Source: Pseudanabaena sp. BC1403 (GTDB lineage: Bacteria; Cyanobacteriota; Cyanobacteriia; Pseudanabaenales; Pseudanabaenaceae). Taken from it: a stretch of 64,000 nucleotides of DNA. Positions 1 to 8,638 of the stretch are shown here, piece after piece (positions within the stretch are counted from its first letter, which is position 1; each line of letters opens with the position of its first letter). A program made the position numbers and the translations under genes. The notes below the pieces were generated by a model. It saw only the letters and a list, made by a program, of their open reading frames with translations. It was not told the origin of the DNA and did no database searches. Location: the NCBI RefSeq assembly GCF_002914585.1, contig NZ_PDDM01000020.1:1-64000 (forward strand), written 5' to 3'.

Positions 1-75
1 GAATTTAATTCTTCCCCCTTTTTAAGGGGGATTGAGGGGGATCTCTTAGAGCTTTTGACCGCAGAAAGTAATTCT
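1..75 (+). repeat. TTAAAAAGGGGG-type interspersed repeat, copy 1
   Basis: C-rich then G-rich arms around a TTTTTAAGGGGG core, followed by GATCTCTTAGAGCTTTTGAC. The same text recurs at 5876-5974 and 20691-20779. This copy is cut by the window start. It looks like a non-coding MITE-like element of a type common in cyanobacterial intergenic DNA. Confidence 0.75.
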
Positions 76-95
76 TAAATGGTTTCTTAAATACC

Positions 96-128
96 AAAGC
101 ACCAAATGGCTACGCCATTTGGTGCTTT
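96..128. terminator. Palindromic hairpin (15-bp stem, TAC loop)
   Basis: AAAGCACCAAATGGC and its reverse complement are separated by three bases, and A and T tracts flank the stem. It probably ends transcription of a gene lying left of the window. It belongs to the family of long near-perfect palindromes seen throughout. Confidence 0.6.
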
Positions 129-215
129 TAAAACCCTTACTGGGTTTGGTTTTTAATTCACAACTAAAAGTACTAGAATCAACTTAGTTAGATCGTCAAA
201 CTAAGTTAAAGCCTA

Positions 216-2876
216 ATGACTAATGCCAACCTGCCCCGCCGTGAAAGTTTAGTCAATCGCTTGATTTTTGGGCTGACCACTAGTATTTCACTACTAGCCA
301 CAGCCACATTGATCTTGTTGCTGCATATCCAACAAGGCACACCTGAACTAGAATCCTTTACTACATGGCTAGCGATCGTGATTCTATCAACGGGATTGGG
401 TTCTGGGCTATTTGTCGCTCTCTCGATTGTGCGGAGCATACAGCCGCCACTGACAGAGCTAGCTGAAACTGCCGAAGAAATAACTACTGGCAATTTGTCA
501 GCGCGATCGCAATTAAATCGAGCTGATGAAATTGGGGAATTTGCCAAGGTATTTAATCGTATGGCGGCGCATCTCGAAAGCAAAACCGCCACCTTAGAAG
601 CCCGTGATATTCAGTTTGCGCTACAGTCCCTCGATCGCGTTTTAGTCAACACTACCGATCAATACAAATTAATCAAGGCAAGTTTAGAAGAAATTTGTAA
701 ACTTACGGGCGCACAACTCGGTAGCATTTACCTTTGGGAAATGCCAACCTCACGTCCTGACGGATGTCTAATATTAGCTGCCGAATGGGGCTATAAAACT
801 AGTCAAGCATTAACGGAAATCACCCTTGGCGAAGGCATTGTTGGTCAAGCTGGACAACTACAAGAAGCGATTATTTGGGAAGGCGATCGCCTCAAAGGAC
901 AAACTCTGGTTTATCGGACTCCTGTGGGAGATTTATTACCTCAAAGCCTCTCGGCTTACCCTCTGATGCTCAGAAGCAGTCTTGTGGGAGTGCTGTTTTT
1001 GGGAAGTCTTACCCCGCTTTCAGATCGTGGGTGCAATATTCTTCAATCCATTGGTCGTCGCCTTGCTACAGCAATTAGCAATGCCCAGAGTATTGAAACG
1101 ATCGCGCGTCAGCGTGAGGAACTAACTACTGTTTTTGAGCAGCTTGCCGATGGCGTATTACTAAGCGATCCAGCAGGACGGATTCTCAAAATCAATTCCG
1201 CAGGGCGTAAAATCCTCAGCTTTAATGCCGTAAATGCAGGTGTAGCCGCATCACCAGTAATTGCGAAATCCATGGAAGAGATTGTTAAACAGTTTGACAT
1301 CAGACATCAGGATGGCGAACCTGTGGACTTAGCCAATCTGGTGGTTTTTCGCGCCATGTCCACAGGGGAAGTTGTGGAAGATCAAGTGGTTTTACGTCCG
1401 CCTGAGGGCAATGAAATCATTCTCAGTACTAAAGCTGCACCGTTGGTTGGTACTGAATCAGAACTGATTGGCAGTGTGATGATTTTACGAGATGTCACGG
1501 AGCAGCGTTATCGCGATAAGGTGCTGCAAGAGACAAATAAAATCATGATCGAGCAGCAAAAGCGAATGAGTATTTTGCAACGTCTCACTAACTTAATTAA
1601 CCAGCAGTTGCAAGATCTTGATGTTCTCTTGGAGTCAGTGGTGGAGGCAACTTGTGATGCGATTATGTGGGCAGATATATGTGTGATTGCTCTCTACAAT
1701 CCTAAAGAGAATCGACTAACGCTATCAGCCGCAAAAGGCTTGCCAGAGAATTTCCCACTGCAAGAATCCTTTGCTTTGGAGGCTCAAAATCTGATTGCAC
1801 AGGTATTTAAAGAAGGAATTCCCATCGAGATTAAGGCAGGGGAATCACATCTCATTGAGGATCTACCAGTTAAGAGTGCTTTGTGTGTGCCCATTGAGTC
1901 TAGTCGTTCTGGACGCTTGGGAGTATTAGCGATCGGGCATGTCCAGTTAGAGCGAGCCAGTTCCCGTGAAGATTTGAATCTATTGGCTTCTTTTGGAGTG
2001 CAAGCTGCGATCGCGATCGGCAATGCTCAATTAATTAACCAAATCGAAGCTCAAAATGCTCAATTATTGGAAGCAACCCAGCTTAAGAGTCAGTTCTTGG
2101 CGAATATGAGTCATGAACTACGCACACCGATGAACGCGATTATTGGGTTTTCTCAAGTGCTATTGCGTCAACGCCTTGACACGCTCTCATCAAGCCAAGT
2201 TGACATGGTGGAGAGAATCCTACGCAATGGCAAAAATCTACTGGATTTGATTAACGATATTCTCGACCTGTCAAAAATTGAAGCAGGTAAGATGGAAGCT
2301 CATCCAGAAATTTTTAACCTTGACGAATTAATTCACCATACCTGTGAAAGCCTACAACCACTAGCCACCATCAAATCTCTCAATTTTATATTTGAAAATC
2401 ATATTGGTACTTGTGCGATCTATCATGACTCGATTCGGATAAAGCAGGTGATTACCAACTTAGTTTCTAATGCGATTAAATTCACGGATGATGGCGAAGT
2501 TTGTGTGGAGCTAACATATGCGAAAATACCAAATACAGGTATAGAAATGTCTGCATCTGAGATAACTACAGATTCCATTAATCCATCTAGCGAAGAAGTG
2601 CAGATTTCTCCTTTCGCAACATCAAATATTCTCATCTCTGTGCGCGACACAGGTATTGGTATTGAGCCTGAGTTCCAGCGCACAATTTTTGAACAATTCC
2701 GTCAAGTCGATCAATCCTCCACAAGAAAACATGGCGGAACTGGGCTAGGTTTAGCGATTACCGAGCAGCTTGTTTTGTTAATGGGTGGCACAATTTCTGT
2801 AGAAAGTGTAGTTAATCAAGGCTCAACATTTACAGTCGAATTACCTCCACGATTAAAAGACATAGAAATTACATAG
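216..2876 (+). CDS. Membrane sensor histidine kinase (HAMP-GAF-PAS-GAF-HisKA-HATPase)
   Basis: An 886-residue two-component sensor that should autophosphorylate on histidine and pass phosphate to an unlinked response regulator. Two membrane segments lie near residues 15-37 and 48-70 with only a short external loop, so the signal is probably sensed in the cytoplasm or the membrane. A HAMP linker follows (about 70-120), then a GAF domain (about 145-295), a PAS region (about 300-430) and a second GAF (about 460-605). The phospho-acceptor is His633 in SHELRTP. The ATPase lobe has the N box NLVSNAIKFT (about 749), DTGIGI (about 811) and GTGLGL (about 841). No receiver domain is present and no regulator gene is adjacent, so it is an orphan kinase. 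The GAFs lack an obvious bilin-binding Cys-His motif, so phytochrome function is unlikely. The ligand is unknown. Confidence 0.9.
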   Translation: MTNANLPRRESLVNRLIFGLTTSISLLATATLILLLHIQQGTPELESFTTWLAIVILSTGLGSGLFVALSIVRSIQPPLTELAETAEEITTGNLSARSQLNRADEIGEFAKVFNRMAAHLESKTATLEARDIQFALQSLDRVLVNTTDQYKLIKASLEEICKLTGAQLGSIYLWEMPTSRPDGCLILAAEWGYKTSQALTEITLGEGIVGQAGQLQEAIIWEGDRLKGQTLVYRTPVGDLLPQSLSAYPLMLRSSLVGVLFLGSLTPLSDRGCNILQSIGRRLATAISNAQSIETIARQREELTTVFEQLADGVLLSDPAGRILKINSAGRKILSFNAVNAGVAASPVIAKSMEEIVKQFDIRHQDGEPVDLANLVVFRAMSTGEVVEDQVVLRPPEGNEIILSTKAAPLVGTESELIGSVMILRDVTEQRYRDKVLQETNKIMIEQQKRMSILQRLTNLINQQLQDLDVLLESVVEATCDAIMWADICVIALYNPKENRLTLSAAKGLPENFPLQESFALEAQNLIAQVFKEGIPIEIKAGESHLIEDLPVKSALCVPIESSRSGRLGVLAIGHVQLERASSREDLNLLASFGVQAAIAIGNAQLINQIEAQNAQLLEATQLKSQFLANMSHELRTPMNAIIGFSQVLLRQRLDTLSSSQVDMVERILRNGKNLLDLINDILDLSKIEAGKMEAHPEIFNLDELIHHTCESLQPLATIKSLNFIFENHIGTCAIYHDSIRIKQVITNLVSNAIKFTDDGEVCVELTYAKIPNTGIEMSASEITTDSINPSSEEVQISPFATSNILISVRDTGIGIEPEFQRTIFEQFRQVDQSSTRKHGGTGLGLAITEQLVLLMGGTISVESVVNQGSTFTVELPPRLKDIEIT

Positions 2877-3012
2877 TAAAAATCAAGGCAATTCATTATT
2901 GCTTCATTATCAGTTCATAGTTCGCTCATTATCAGTTCATAGTTCATTCATTATCTGTAATCTAGCTTCAGTAAGGCTTTTACTGCTTTTTATTTACTCT
3001 CAAATGCATAAT

Positions 3013-3060
3013 AATTCTCTCTCTATGATTTACAATGGAATCTAAATCATAGAGAGAATT
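3013..3060. promoter_or_regulatory. Perfect 15-bp inverted repeat before the TMEM165-type gene
   Basis: TCTCTCTATGATTTA and its exact reverse complement are separated by 10 bases and end just before the TTG start at 3067. It could be an operator or a 5' leader hairpin. A similar ATCTATGATTT palindrome lies at 48063-48102. No known riboswitch consensus was recognised here. Confidence 0.4.
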
Positions 3061-3066
3061 AAGAGA

Positions 3067-3705
3067 TTGCTGCAAGCTTTTACAGCCAGTTTATTGCTAA
3101 TTACGATTTCGGAATTAGGGGATAAAACTTTTTTTATCGCTGTGATTTTATCGATGCGCTACAACCACCGCATCGTGTTTTCGTCAGTGCTAGCTGCACT
3201 GGCTTTGATGACAGTATTATCGGTTCTGCTAGGACAAGCTGTCTCGCTATTACCAAAGGTTTATACTCACTATGGAGCGATCGCCTTATTTTTGATTTTC
3301 GGTGTCAAGCTAATTGTCGATGCAGTACGAATGTCTCCTAATTCAACTGAGGAAGTCGTAAAGGAAGCCGAGGAAACTGTTGCAGGACAAACCCCACAAA
3401 CTTCTATTCCCGTTTTTGGCAAGATTTTAGCGCGTTATCCACAAATCGGCGTTTGGGTACAGGCTTTTGTGATGACTTTCTTGGCAGAATGGGGCGATCG
3501 CACGCAAATTAGTACGATCGCGTTAGCGGCGGCAAATGATCCGATTTTTGTAACCCTTGGGGCAATTTTGGGACATGGAATCTGCACAGTGATCGCCGTG
3601 ATTGGCGGTCGTTTAGTGGCGGGGAGGATCTCTGAACGGGTAATTACAGGAATTGGCGGCGTTCTGTTTCTAGTTTTTGGGGTAACTGCTTTCTTTCAAG
3701 CTTAA
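3067..3705 (+). CDS. TMEM165/GDT1 (UPF0016) family cation transporter
   Basis: A 212-residue integral membrane protein with the two signature motifs of the family, ELGDKT near residue 17 and EWGDRT near 141, each in one half of an inverted-repeat fold with about six membrane helices and a hydrophilic linker (about 95-120). Cyanobacterial and plant members move Mn2+ (also Ca2+) out of the cytoplasm or into the thylakoid lumen to supply photosystem II. The specific ion here is inferred. The start used is TTG; no in-frame ATG precedes the first motif. Full length appears close to the family norm. A perfect inverted repeat sits immediately upstream and may control it. A bidirectional terminator follows and separates it from convergent gcvH. 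Confidence 0.85.
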   Translation: MLQAFTASLLLITISELGDKTFFIAVILSMRYNHRIVFSSVLAALALMTVLSVLLGQAVSLLPKVYTHYGAIALFLIFGVKLIVDAVRMSPNSTEEVVKEAEETVAGQTPQTSIPVFGKILARYPQIGVWVQAFVMTFLAEWGDRTQISTIALAAANDPIFVTLGAILGHGICTVIAVIGGRLVAGRISERVITGIGGVLFLVFGVTAFFQA

Positions 3706-3735
3706 AAAAAATCGGCACTGAGTGCCGATTTTTTC
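3704..3735. terminator. Bidirectional intrinsic terminator
   Basis: ATCGGCACT and AGTGCCGAT form a stem flanked by A7 and T6 tracts, between the convergent TMEM165-type gene and gcvH. Each gene gets a poly-U tail on its own strand. Confidence 0.85.
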
Positions 3736-4121
3736 TAGCTTCCTTCTACCTTACTGCGATATTCACTAGCCGACATAGTGCCAGCTAGTTCGCCTGCATC
3801 TTCGATATTTACTTTGAGCAACCATGATGCGCCATAAGGATCATTACCAATGATTTCAGGGTCATCGACTAGAGATGTATTAGATTCCATTACTGTACCA
3901 GTTACGGGTGAATAGATATCTTCTACCGCTTTGACCGACTCAATTGTGCCGAAGGTTTGACCTTTTTCTACCCTTGTCCCCACTTCAGGAAGATCGAGAA
4001 ACACAATATCACCGAGTTGATCGATCGCAAAAGCCGTAATTCCTACTGTGGCGGTGTCATCTTCCAGCCGAATATATTCGTGGGAGTTAGTGTATTTCAA
4101 GTCATCAGGATATTCAAACAT
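3735..4121 (-). CDS. gcvH: Glycine cleavage system H protein
   Basis: A 128-residue lipoyl carrier that shuttles the aminomethyl group between the P, T and L proteins in glycine decarboxylation, which in cyanobacteria recycles photorespiratory glycine. The lipoylation site is Lys64 in ESVKAVED, and the flanking [12 protein letters not shown] and [13 protein letters not shown] segments are typical of the family. Length and start ([10 protein letters not shown]) match the family. gcvP and gcvT are not in the window. The gene follows terC on the same strand, but a hairpin at 4164-4190 separates them, so it is probably transcribed alone. Confidence 0.95.
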   Translation of the reverse strand: MFEYPDDLKYTNSHEYIRLEDDTATVGITAFAIDQLGDIVFLDLPEVGTRVEKGQTFGTIESVKAVEDIYSPVTGTVMESNTSLVDDPEIIGNDPYGASWLLKVNIEDAGELAGTMSASEYRSKVEGS

Positions 4122-4163
4122 CTGGCTATTTTCCCTTTTTCTATCTTGATTATTGTAGACAAA

Positions 4164-4190
4164 AGAGAGGAGCGCTTTGCGCTCCTCTCT
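4164..4190. terminator. Palindromic terminator after terC
   Basis: AGAGAGGAGCGC, a TTT loop and the exact reverse complement, directly downstream of terC on the minus strand. It is one of the window's GC-core palindromes. Confidence 0.7.
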
Positions 4191-4195
4191 ATAAA

Positions 4196-4915
4196 TTATT
4201 TGGTTTGCTCTGCGATCGCCTCAATTTCATCGACTGGCTCACGTTTAGAAAATCCCCAGATAAAAACTAGTCCGATGCAAGTCAGCATCAACCACTCGGG
4301 AGGAACTAAGCTATCAGAAAATACTTTGATAAATAGACGTAAACCTACAAGTAACACGATCAAATAGCCTGCCGATTCAAGGTGTGTAAATTCTGCTAAC
4401 CACTTGATAAATAGTCCTGCTAGAAAGCGTAATGTGATAATTCCCGCGACACCACCAATCAGCACTAGCCAAGTCTCTTGAGCGACTGCCACTGCTGCGG
4501 TCACACTATCAAGGGAAAAAGCCAAGTCTGTTAATGAGACCAGAGCGACAACTTGCCATAATTTATCTGCCATCCGCACTGGATGCTGTGCATCATGACC
4601 TGCTTGGGACTTTTCCAAGAAAAATTTTCCTGATAGCCACAGCAGATATACCGAGCCAGCTAGTTCAAATTGCCAATATTTAATTACCCATGTTGCCGTA
4701 AAGATCAATACCACCCGCAATACAAATGCCCCAATTAAGCCGTAACGTAGCGCCCATTCTTCTTGCTTAGGGTCTGGTAAACTACGCACGATCGCAGCAA
4801 GGGCGATCGCATTATCCGCAGACAGAATTGCCTCTAGCAGAATTAGTACTCCCAAAATTGGAATGACTTCGGGGCGAAATGACAAACCATTTGTCTCTAG
4901 AAACTGCTCGAACAT
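4196..4915 (-). CDS. TerC-family integral membrane protein
   Basis: A 239-residue polytopic protein with about seven hydrophobic segments and the conserved acidic membrane motifs [13 protein letters not shown] (residues about 28-40) and [14 protein letters not shown] (about 125-138) that define TerC. Family members are named for tellurite resistance but include Mn2+ exporters (MeeF/Alx type) and thylakoid-insertion factors in plants. The role in cyanobacteria is not settled. It lies only 490 bp from a second putative Mn transporter (TMEM165 type, opposite strand), which hints at metal homeostasis but proves nothing. The start [10 protein letters not shown] is the first ATG and gives the usual length. 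Confidence 0.85.
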   Translation of the reverse strand: MFEQFLETNGLSFRPEVIPILGVLILLEAILSADNAIALAAIVRSLPDPKQEEWALRYGLIGAFVLRVVLIFTATWVIKYWQFELAGSVYLLWLSGKFFLEKSQAGHDAQHPVRMADKLWQVVALVSLTDLAFSLDSVTAAVAVAQETWLVLIGGVAGIITLRFLAGLFIKWLAEFTHLESAGYLIVLLVGLRLFIKVFSDSLVPPEWLMLTCIGLVFIWGFSKREPVDEIEAIAEQTK

Positions 4916-4995
4916 TCAATACTATCCATAACAAAACATTAACAAATACTACAAGTATACAAAATCATCAGACCATCAACTATAACTGTCGTCAC

Positions 4996-5052
4996 ATAAA
5001 ACCTAAAAGAGTGTTGCGGCGCGAAGCGCCGCAACACTCTTTTAGGTTTTAT
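4996..5052. repeat. Perfect 27-bp palindrome with GAA loop
   Basis: Left arm ATAAAACCTAAAAGAGTG... continues to GCGGCGC, then GAA, then the exact reverse complement. It lies between the divergently placed terC and pentapeptide gene, so it does not sit at a gene 3' end. The loop is GCGAAGC, a sequence known to form an unusually stable DNA mini-hairpin. Confidence 0.8.
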
Positions 5053-5075
5053 TTCTTAACATGACTGGCGACAAC

Positions 5076-5120
5076 AACTAAAAGTAATGCAGATGCTTTG
5101 CACCTTCATTACTTTTAGTT
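5076..5120. repeat. Second palindrome, AACTAAAAGTAATG arms
   Basis: Exact 14-bp arms around a less symmetric core containing GATGCTTTGCACC, 24 bp after the previous palindrome. Same family, with a decayed centre. Confidence 0.6.
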
Positions 5121-5201
5121 TTTTGTTACATTTTGCGGTGTTGCATAGAGGGCGCGTATGATAATTATTAAAGAGGGATTGCCAAATTTAGGTACTTTTT
5201 T

Positions 5202-5864
5202 ATGAAGTCAACAGCCTTTACTCACTCCGTGACTGCGATCGCTAGCGCCTTTGTGGCTAGCTTTATGACAATGGGCATAGCCTCAAGCGTCCAAGCGCAA
5301 AATGCTGGACATCTCCAAGAACTTTTGGCTCATCGTACTTGTCAGCGATGCGAGCTAAGTGGCATTGCTGCCAATGGGGTCAATTTACGTGAATCATTCC
5401 TTGATGTTGCCGATCTGCGCAAAAGCTCTCTCTCTGGGGCAACTTTGGCTTTTAGCACCATGTATTATGCTGATTTTCGTGGCGCAGATCTCAGCAACTC
5501 CGATCTGCGAAATACTTTCTTGATTCATAGCGATTTGATTCAAGTAAATTTGTCTGGGGCAAATGCTCGTAATAGTCGCTGGAAATATGCTGATTTAACC
5601 GAAGCGAATTTGCAAAACTCTAACTTGATTGATATCGAGTTGGTTTATGCCAAGCTCAACGGCGCTAATCTAGCTAATGCCTCTTTGCGCAACGCAAGCT
5701 TATATGGTGCAGATTTGACTGGCGCAAATCTCAAGGGTGCGGATTTGTATCGTGCTGACCTCACCAATGCCAATGTAACCAATGTAGATCTAAGTCAAGC
5801 TAATCTTTGCCGTGCAACCATGCCCGACGGCAAAGTTTCGATGCAAGGCTGTATGCAGTTTTAA
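5202..5864 (+). CDS. Exported pentapeptide-repeat protein
   Basis: A 220-residue protein with an N-terminal signal peptide (hydrophobic residues about 10-30, cleavage likely after VQAQNA), so it is probably periplasmic or thylakoid-lumenal. Most of the rest is A(D/N)LxG/S pentapeptide repeats, such as ADLTGANLKGADLYRADL near residue 175, which fold into a right-handed beta-helix. A CQRC pair near residue 48 and two cysteines near the C terminus (NLCRATMP, QGCMQF) could form disulfides. Lumenal pentapeptide proteins are frequent in cyanobacteria and plants, but their function is mostly unknown. It is transcribed alone. Confidence 0.85.
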   Translation: MKSTAFTHSVTAIASAFVASFMTMGIASSVQAQNAGHLQELLAHRTCQRCELSGIAANGVNLRESFLDVADLRKSSLSGATLAFSTMYYADFRGADLSNSDLRNTFLIHSDLIQVNLSGANARNSRWKYADLTEANLQNSNLIDIELVYAKLNGANLANASLRNASLYGADLTGANLKGADLYRADLTNANVTNVDLSQANLCRATMPDGKVSMQGCMQF

Positions 5865-5875
5865 GGATTGCGCTA

Positions 5876-5974
5876 GATCCCCCAGCCCCCCTTAAAAAGG
5901 GGGGAGAATTAAATTCTTCCCCCTTTTTAAGGGGGATTGAGGGGGTTCTCTTGGAGCTTTTGACGTAGAAAGTA
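5876..5974 (+). repeat. TTAAAAAGGGGG-type interspersed repeat, copy 2
   Basis: The complete copy: GATCCCCCAGCC, CCCTTAAAAAGGGGGG, an AT-rich centre, CCCCCTTTTTAAGGGGG, then TTCTCTTGGAGCTTTTGACG. The two halves are complementary, so the element can fold into nested hairpins. It lies between two plus-strand genes. Confidence 0.8.
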
Positions 5975-5992
5975 CTTGTTAGAGAGTTTTTA

Positions 5993-7264
5993 ATGACGAT
6001 CGCATCACCATCAAATCAAGCGCCTGATCAAGTGCGTTGGCTCCAAGTATGGGGCTTAGCATCAGTTCAGGGAGCAATGACTCTAACTTGGATCGCTTAT
6101 GCGATCTATTTACCGCAGTTTATCGAACAGGTTTTTGGCTATCCAACCAGTCAAGCACAACAGTTTGCAGCGCTAATACTGGTAATCGAAAACGTGATCG
6201 CGGTAATTGTCGAGCCATTATTTGGTGGTCTGTCCGATCGCTGGCAGCGTTGGTATAGCACACGAATGCCCTTCATTGTTGCCACTGTGATTGCCTCGAC
6301 GGCTTTATTTATTGGATTACCCTGTGTTGCCATCTTTGGTGGAGCCAACGAAATTACGCGCATACTGTTACTCAGCCTAGCGATACTCTGGGCGATCGTC
6401 ATGGCATCTTTTCGGAGTCCAGTCATGTGCTTGCTTGGTATCTTTGCAGGGGCAACGAAATTACCACAGGCAGGCAGTGTTTTAACGCTAGTTGGTGGCT
6501 TTGTTGGGTCGATCAGACCTTTGGCGACGAAATTTATTTTGAGTCTGGGCGCACCTGCGACTTTTACGATCGCTTCAATTGTCCTGCTAGCAAGTGTGGC
6601 AGGATTGCGGAGTGCGATGATCTACATTCCTAAAAATCTCAATCCAGAATTAGAAAAATTAGAAAAAAATGAACCCTTACCAATCAGAGCTTGTTTGAGT
6701 AACTTAGCGATTGTCCTGTTGGTTGGTGCGGCGATCGGCTTAGGGCTGCGCTTGCTGATGAACGATGTGTTGCCACGGGCGATCAAAGCGGATGTTACAG
6801 GATTTACTGGTTTGTCTTTTGAGCTATTAATGGGAGCGGCACTGATTGCCCAAGGCTTGTTAGCTTTACTGACGGGTAGAGTCTCGAAGTTAATAGATAA
6901 CAAACGCCTAATGATTATTAGTTTGGGCTGTATTGCCGCAGGATTAGGATTGTTATCAGTTGGCTATGGTGCGATCGCTACGATTATCATCATTCTATTT
7001 ATGCTCACCTGCCTCAGTGCGGTCAACAATGGCATGATTGCTTTTGCTCTGACAATGGTTCCTAAATCCCTAAGTGGATTGACGGTGGGGATGTTCTTCG
7101 GAGGACTGTCGGGGGCGATCGCAGTTTTTGGTTATCTGGTTCCTAAACCTGCGGAGATGCTCTCAACGCCAAACGTGATTTTGTTAACGGCGATCGCCTT
7201 TCTTGCCGCAGGTGTGGGCATAGCATTAGGAGAGCGCATTACTGGCAAACTCGTTACTGATTAA
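5993..7264 (+). CDS. MFS transporter
   Basis: A 423-residue carrier with about 12 hydrophobic helices. The first loop contains FGGLSDRWQRWYSTRMPF (about 80-97), matching the loop 2-3 motif seen in GPH/SLC45-like and related MFS sugar carriers. No substrate can be read from sequence. The start ATG at 5993 follows a weak purine stretch. The last 39 bases overlap the 3' end of the convergent FAD oxidoreductase on the opposite strand, so the two coding regions share DNA and have no terminator between them. Confidence 0.85.
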   Translation: MTIASPSNQAPDQVRWLQVWGLASVQGAMTLTWIAYAIYLPQFIEQVFGYPTSQAQQFAALILVIENVIAVIVEPLFGGLSDRWQRWYSTRMPFIVATVIASTALFIGLPCVAIFGGANEITRILLLSLAILWAIVMASFRSPVMCLLGIFAGATKLPQAGSVLTLVGGFVGSIRPLATKFILSLGAPATFTIASIVLLASVAGLRSAMIYIPKNLNPELEKLEKNEPLPIRACLSNLAIVLLVGAAIGLGLRLLMNDVLPRAIKADVTGFTGLSFELLMGAALIAQGLLALLTGRVSKLIDNKRLMIISLGCIAAGLGLLSVGYGAIATIIIILFMLTCLSAVNNGMIAFALTMVPKSLSGLTVGMFFGGLSGAIAVFGYLVPKPAEMLSTPNVILLTAIAFLAAGVGIALGERITGKLVTD

Positions 7265-8386
7265 CTGCTGTGGCTTACCACGGGTTGCACCGATAATCCA
7301 ATTCCCTAAAGCAGGAACCATTTGACATAGGCTCACGCCCATATTCGCTAGAGGAGGCTGGACAAAGCAATTATGCATGATTCTGCCGAGTTGCAAGCGC
7401 GTTTGAAATTCCTTACGCCATGCGATCGCATATTGTTGTTTAAAGGTGACAGCCGTGATTTGACGTTCCAGAAATTGACTCACAAAAGGAACCGCGATTT
7501 CCGCTGACCGCAATGCCATCGCCATACCGTCACCACACAGCGGCGTAATCATCCCTGCTGTATCGCCAATCATGCAAATATCATTGTGAAAGTTCTCTTT
7601 CAGCTCAAAGCTAATCTGGCTTAATCCTTGCAATGAAGTTGAAACTCTTTGCATATGGCGAAAGCGATCTGCTAATACAGGATTTTGGGCTAAGGATTCA
7701 GGAATATCTAATTCTGGATGCGTTGGCTCCTTCATCACCCGTTCATGGGCAATCCAACAAACATTTATTTCCCCTGTTTCGATCTGCGATAATCCGCAAT
7801 AGCCGCTTGGGAAAGCATGTAATTCAATCACATCGGCTATATCTACACCTGTGAAATGTCCTTTGTAAGCAATCCAAGGCGATCGCTTTTGCACAAATGA
7901 CCGATTAAGACTGCGATCGAGCGATGAACGTTTACCAAATGCACCCAATACGATCCGTCCAGAGAATTCTCCTTTAGTCGTATTCACCGTAAATCCTTCT
8001 GAGAGATTTCCTGTAACGCCTGTAACCTTGATGTTATCGATACAAGTTACATTCACCGCTTGCGCCCGTTGAAATAGCATCAAGTCTAGTTGATAGCGGC
8101 TTAGTCCTAATGCTGTGCTAGGGAGCTTACTGCGAAATGATGCACCGTTAGCAGTGGTCAAGTAAGCCCGATGAATTGGCTGAGCACCAATTTTATGCAC
8201 CTGCTCTAGTATGCCCAGATGCTCAAATGCTGCGGTTACTTCAACGGATAGAAACTCGCCACAGAGTTTGTGCATTGGGTAATGACTTTGCTCTAGCAAA
8301 AGGACGCGGTAGCCAAGTTTTGCTAATTGAATGGCAGCGCTACAGCCCGACAGCCCTGCCCCGATCGCGATCGCATCGTAATTCAT
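7226..8386 (-). CDS. FAD-dependent oxidoreductase (geranylgeranyl reductase-like)
   Basis: A 386-residue flavoprotein with the N-terminal dinucleotide-binding motif GAGLSGCSAAIQLA (residues about 8-21), an RSAEIAVPFV region late in the chain and the GD motif DICMIGDTAGMITPLCGDGM (about 270-290) typical of the PHBH/geranylgeranyl-reductase group. The start MNYDAIAIG at 8386 is preferred; a reading frame upstream to 8536 only translates an interspersed repeat. The substrate is unknown; relatives reduce isoprenoid or polyketide-type substrates. The gene overlaps the convergent MFS gene by 39 bp. A methyltransferase is divergently placed across a repeat. Confidence 0.8.
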   Translation of the reverse strand: MNYDAIAIGAGLSGCSAAIQLAKLGYRVLLLEQSHYPMHKLCGEFLSVEVTAAFEHLGILEQVHKIGAQPIHRAYLTTANGASFRSKLPSTALGLSRYQLDLMLFQRAQAVNVTCIDNIKVTGVTGNLSEGFTVNTTKGEFSGRIVLGAFGKRSSLDRSLNRSFVQKRSPWIAYKGHFTGVDIADVIELHAFPSGYCGLSQIETGEINVCWIAHERVMKEPTHPELDIPESLAQNPVLADRFRHMQRVSTSLQGLSQISFELKENFHNDICMIGDTAGMITPLCGDGMAMALRSAEIAVPFVSQFLERQITAVTFKQQYAIAWRKEFQTRLQLGRIMHNCFVQPPLANMGVSLCQMVPALGNWIIGATRGKPQQLISNEFASNALS

Positions 8387-8432
8387 GTTTTGCCTTGACG
8401 GAGTTTCTCTATATATTGATGTTACGCGAATA

Positions 8433-8551
8433 AACCAAGAACTCAAGTTCTTAGCTAAAAGCGCAAGTCCACTGAAGTGGACTAAAGAATACTTTTCCGT
8501 AACCCGTTTCAACGGGTTTGAGCTTTTAGCCCGCACTTGAGTGCAGGGCTA
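8433..8551 (+). repeat. Four-hairpin interspersed element, copy 1
   Basis: In order: AAGAACTCAAGTTCTT, GTCCACTGAAGTGGAC, AACCCGTTTCAACGGGTT and GCACTTGAGTGC palindromes. GCTAAAAGC near the left and GCTTTTAGC near the right can pair to enclose the middle ones. A 31-bp stretch starting ATATTGATGTTACGCG occurs both before (8411) and after (8551) the element. Other copies are at 13165, 19475 and 40052, all in the same orientation. Confidence 0.85.
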
Positions 8552-8638
8552 TATTGATGTTACGCGAATAAACCAAGAACTTGAGTTGGGGTTGCGATAA
8601 AGTTAAGCAATGTGCAAACTGCTGTAGAGGCAAAAATA

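Noticed and set aside
3000-5060. A yybP-ykoY (Mn) riboswitch before the TMEM165-type or TerC genes
   Set aside because: Both families are known targets elsewhere, but I could not find the conserved loop sequences in either leader.
8387-8536. N-terminal extension of the FAD oxidoreductase
   Set aside because: The extra 50 codons translate the four-hairpin repeat; the dinucleotide-binding motif starts right after ATG 8386.
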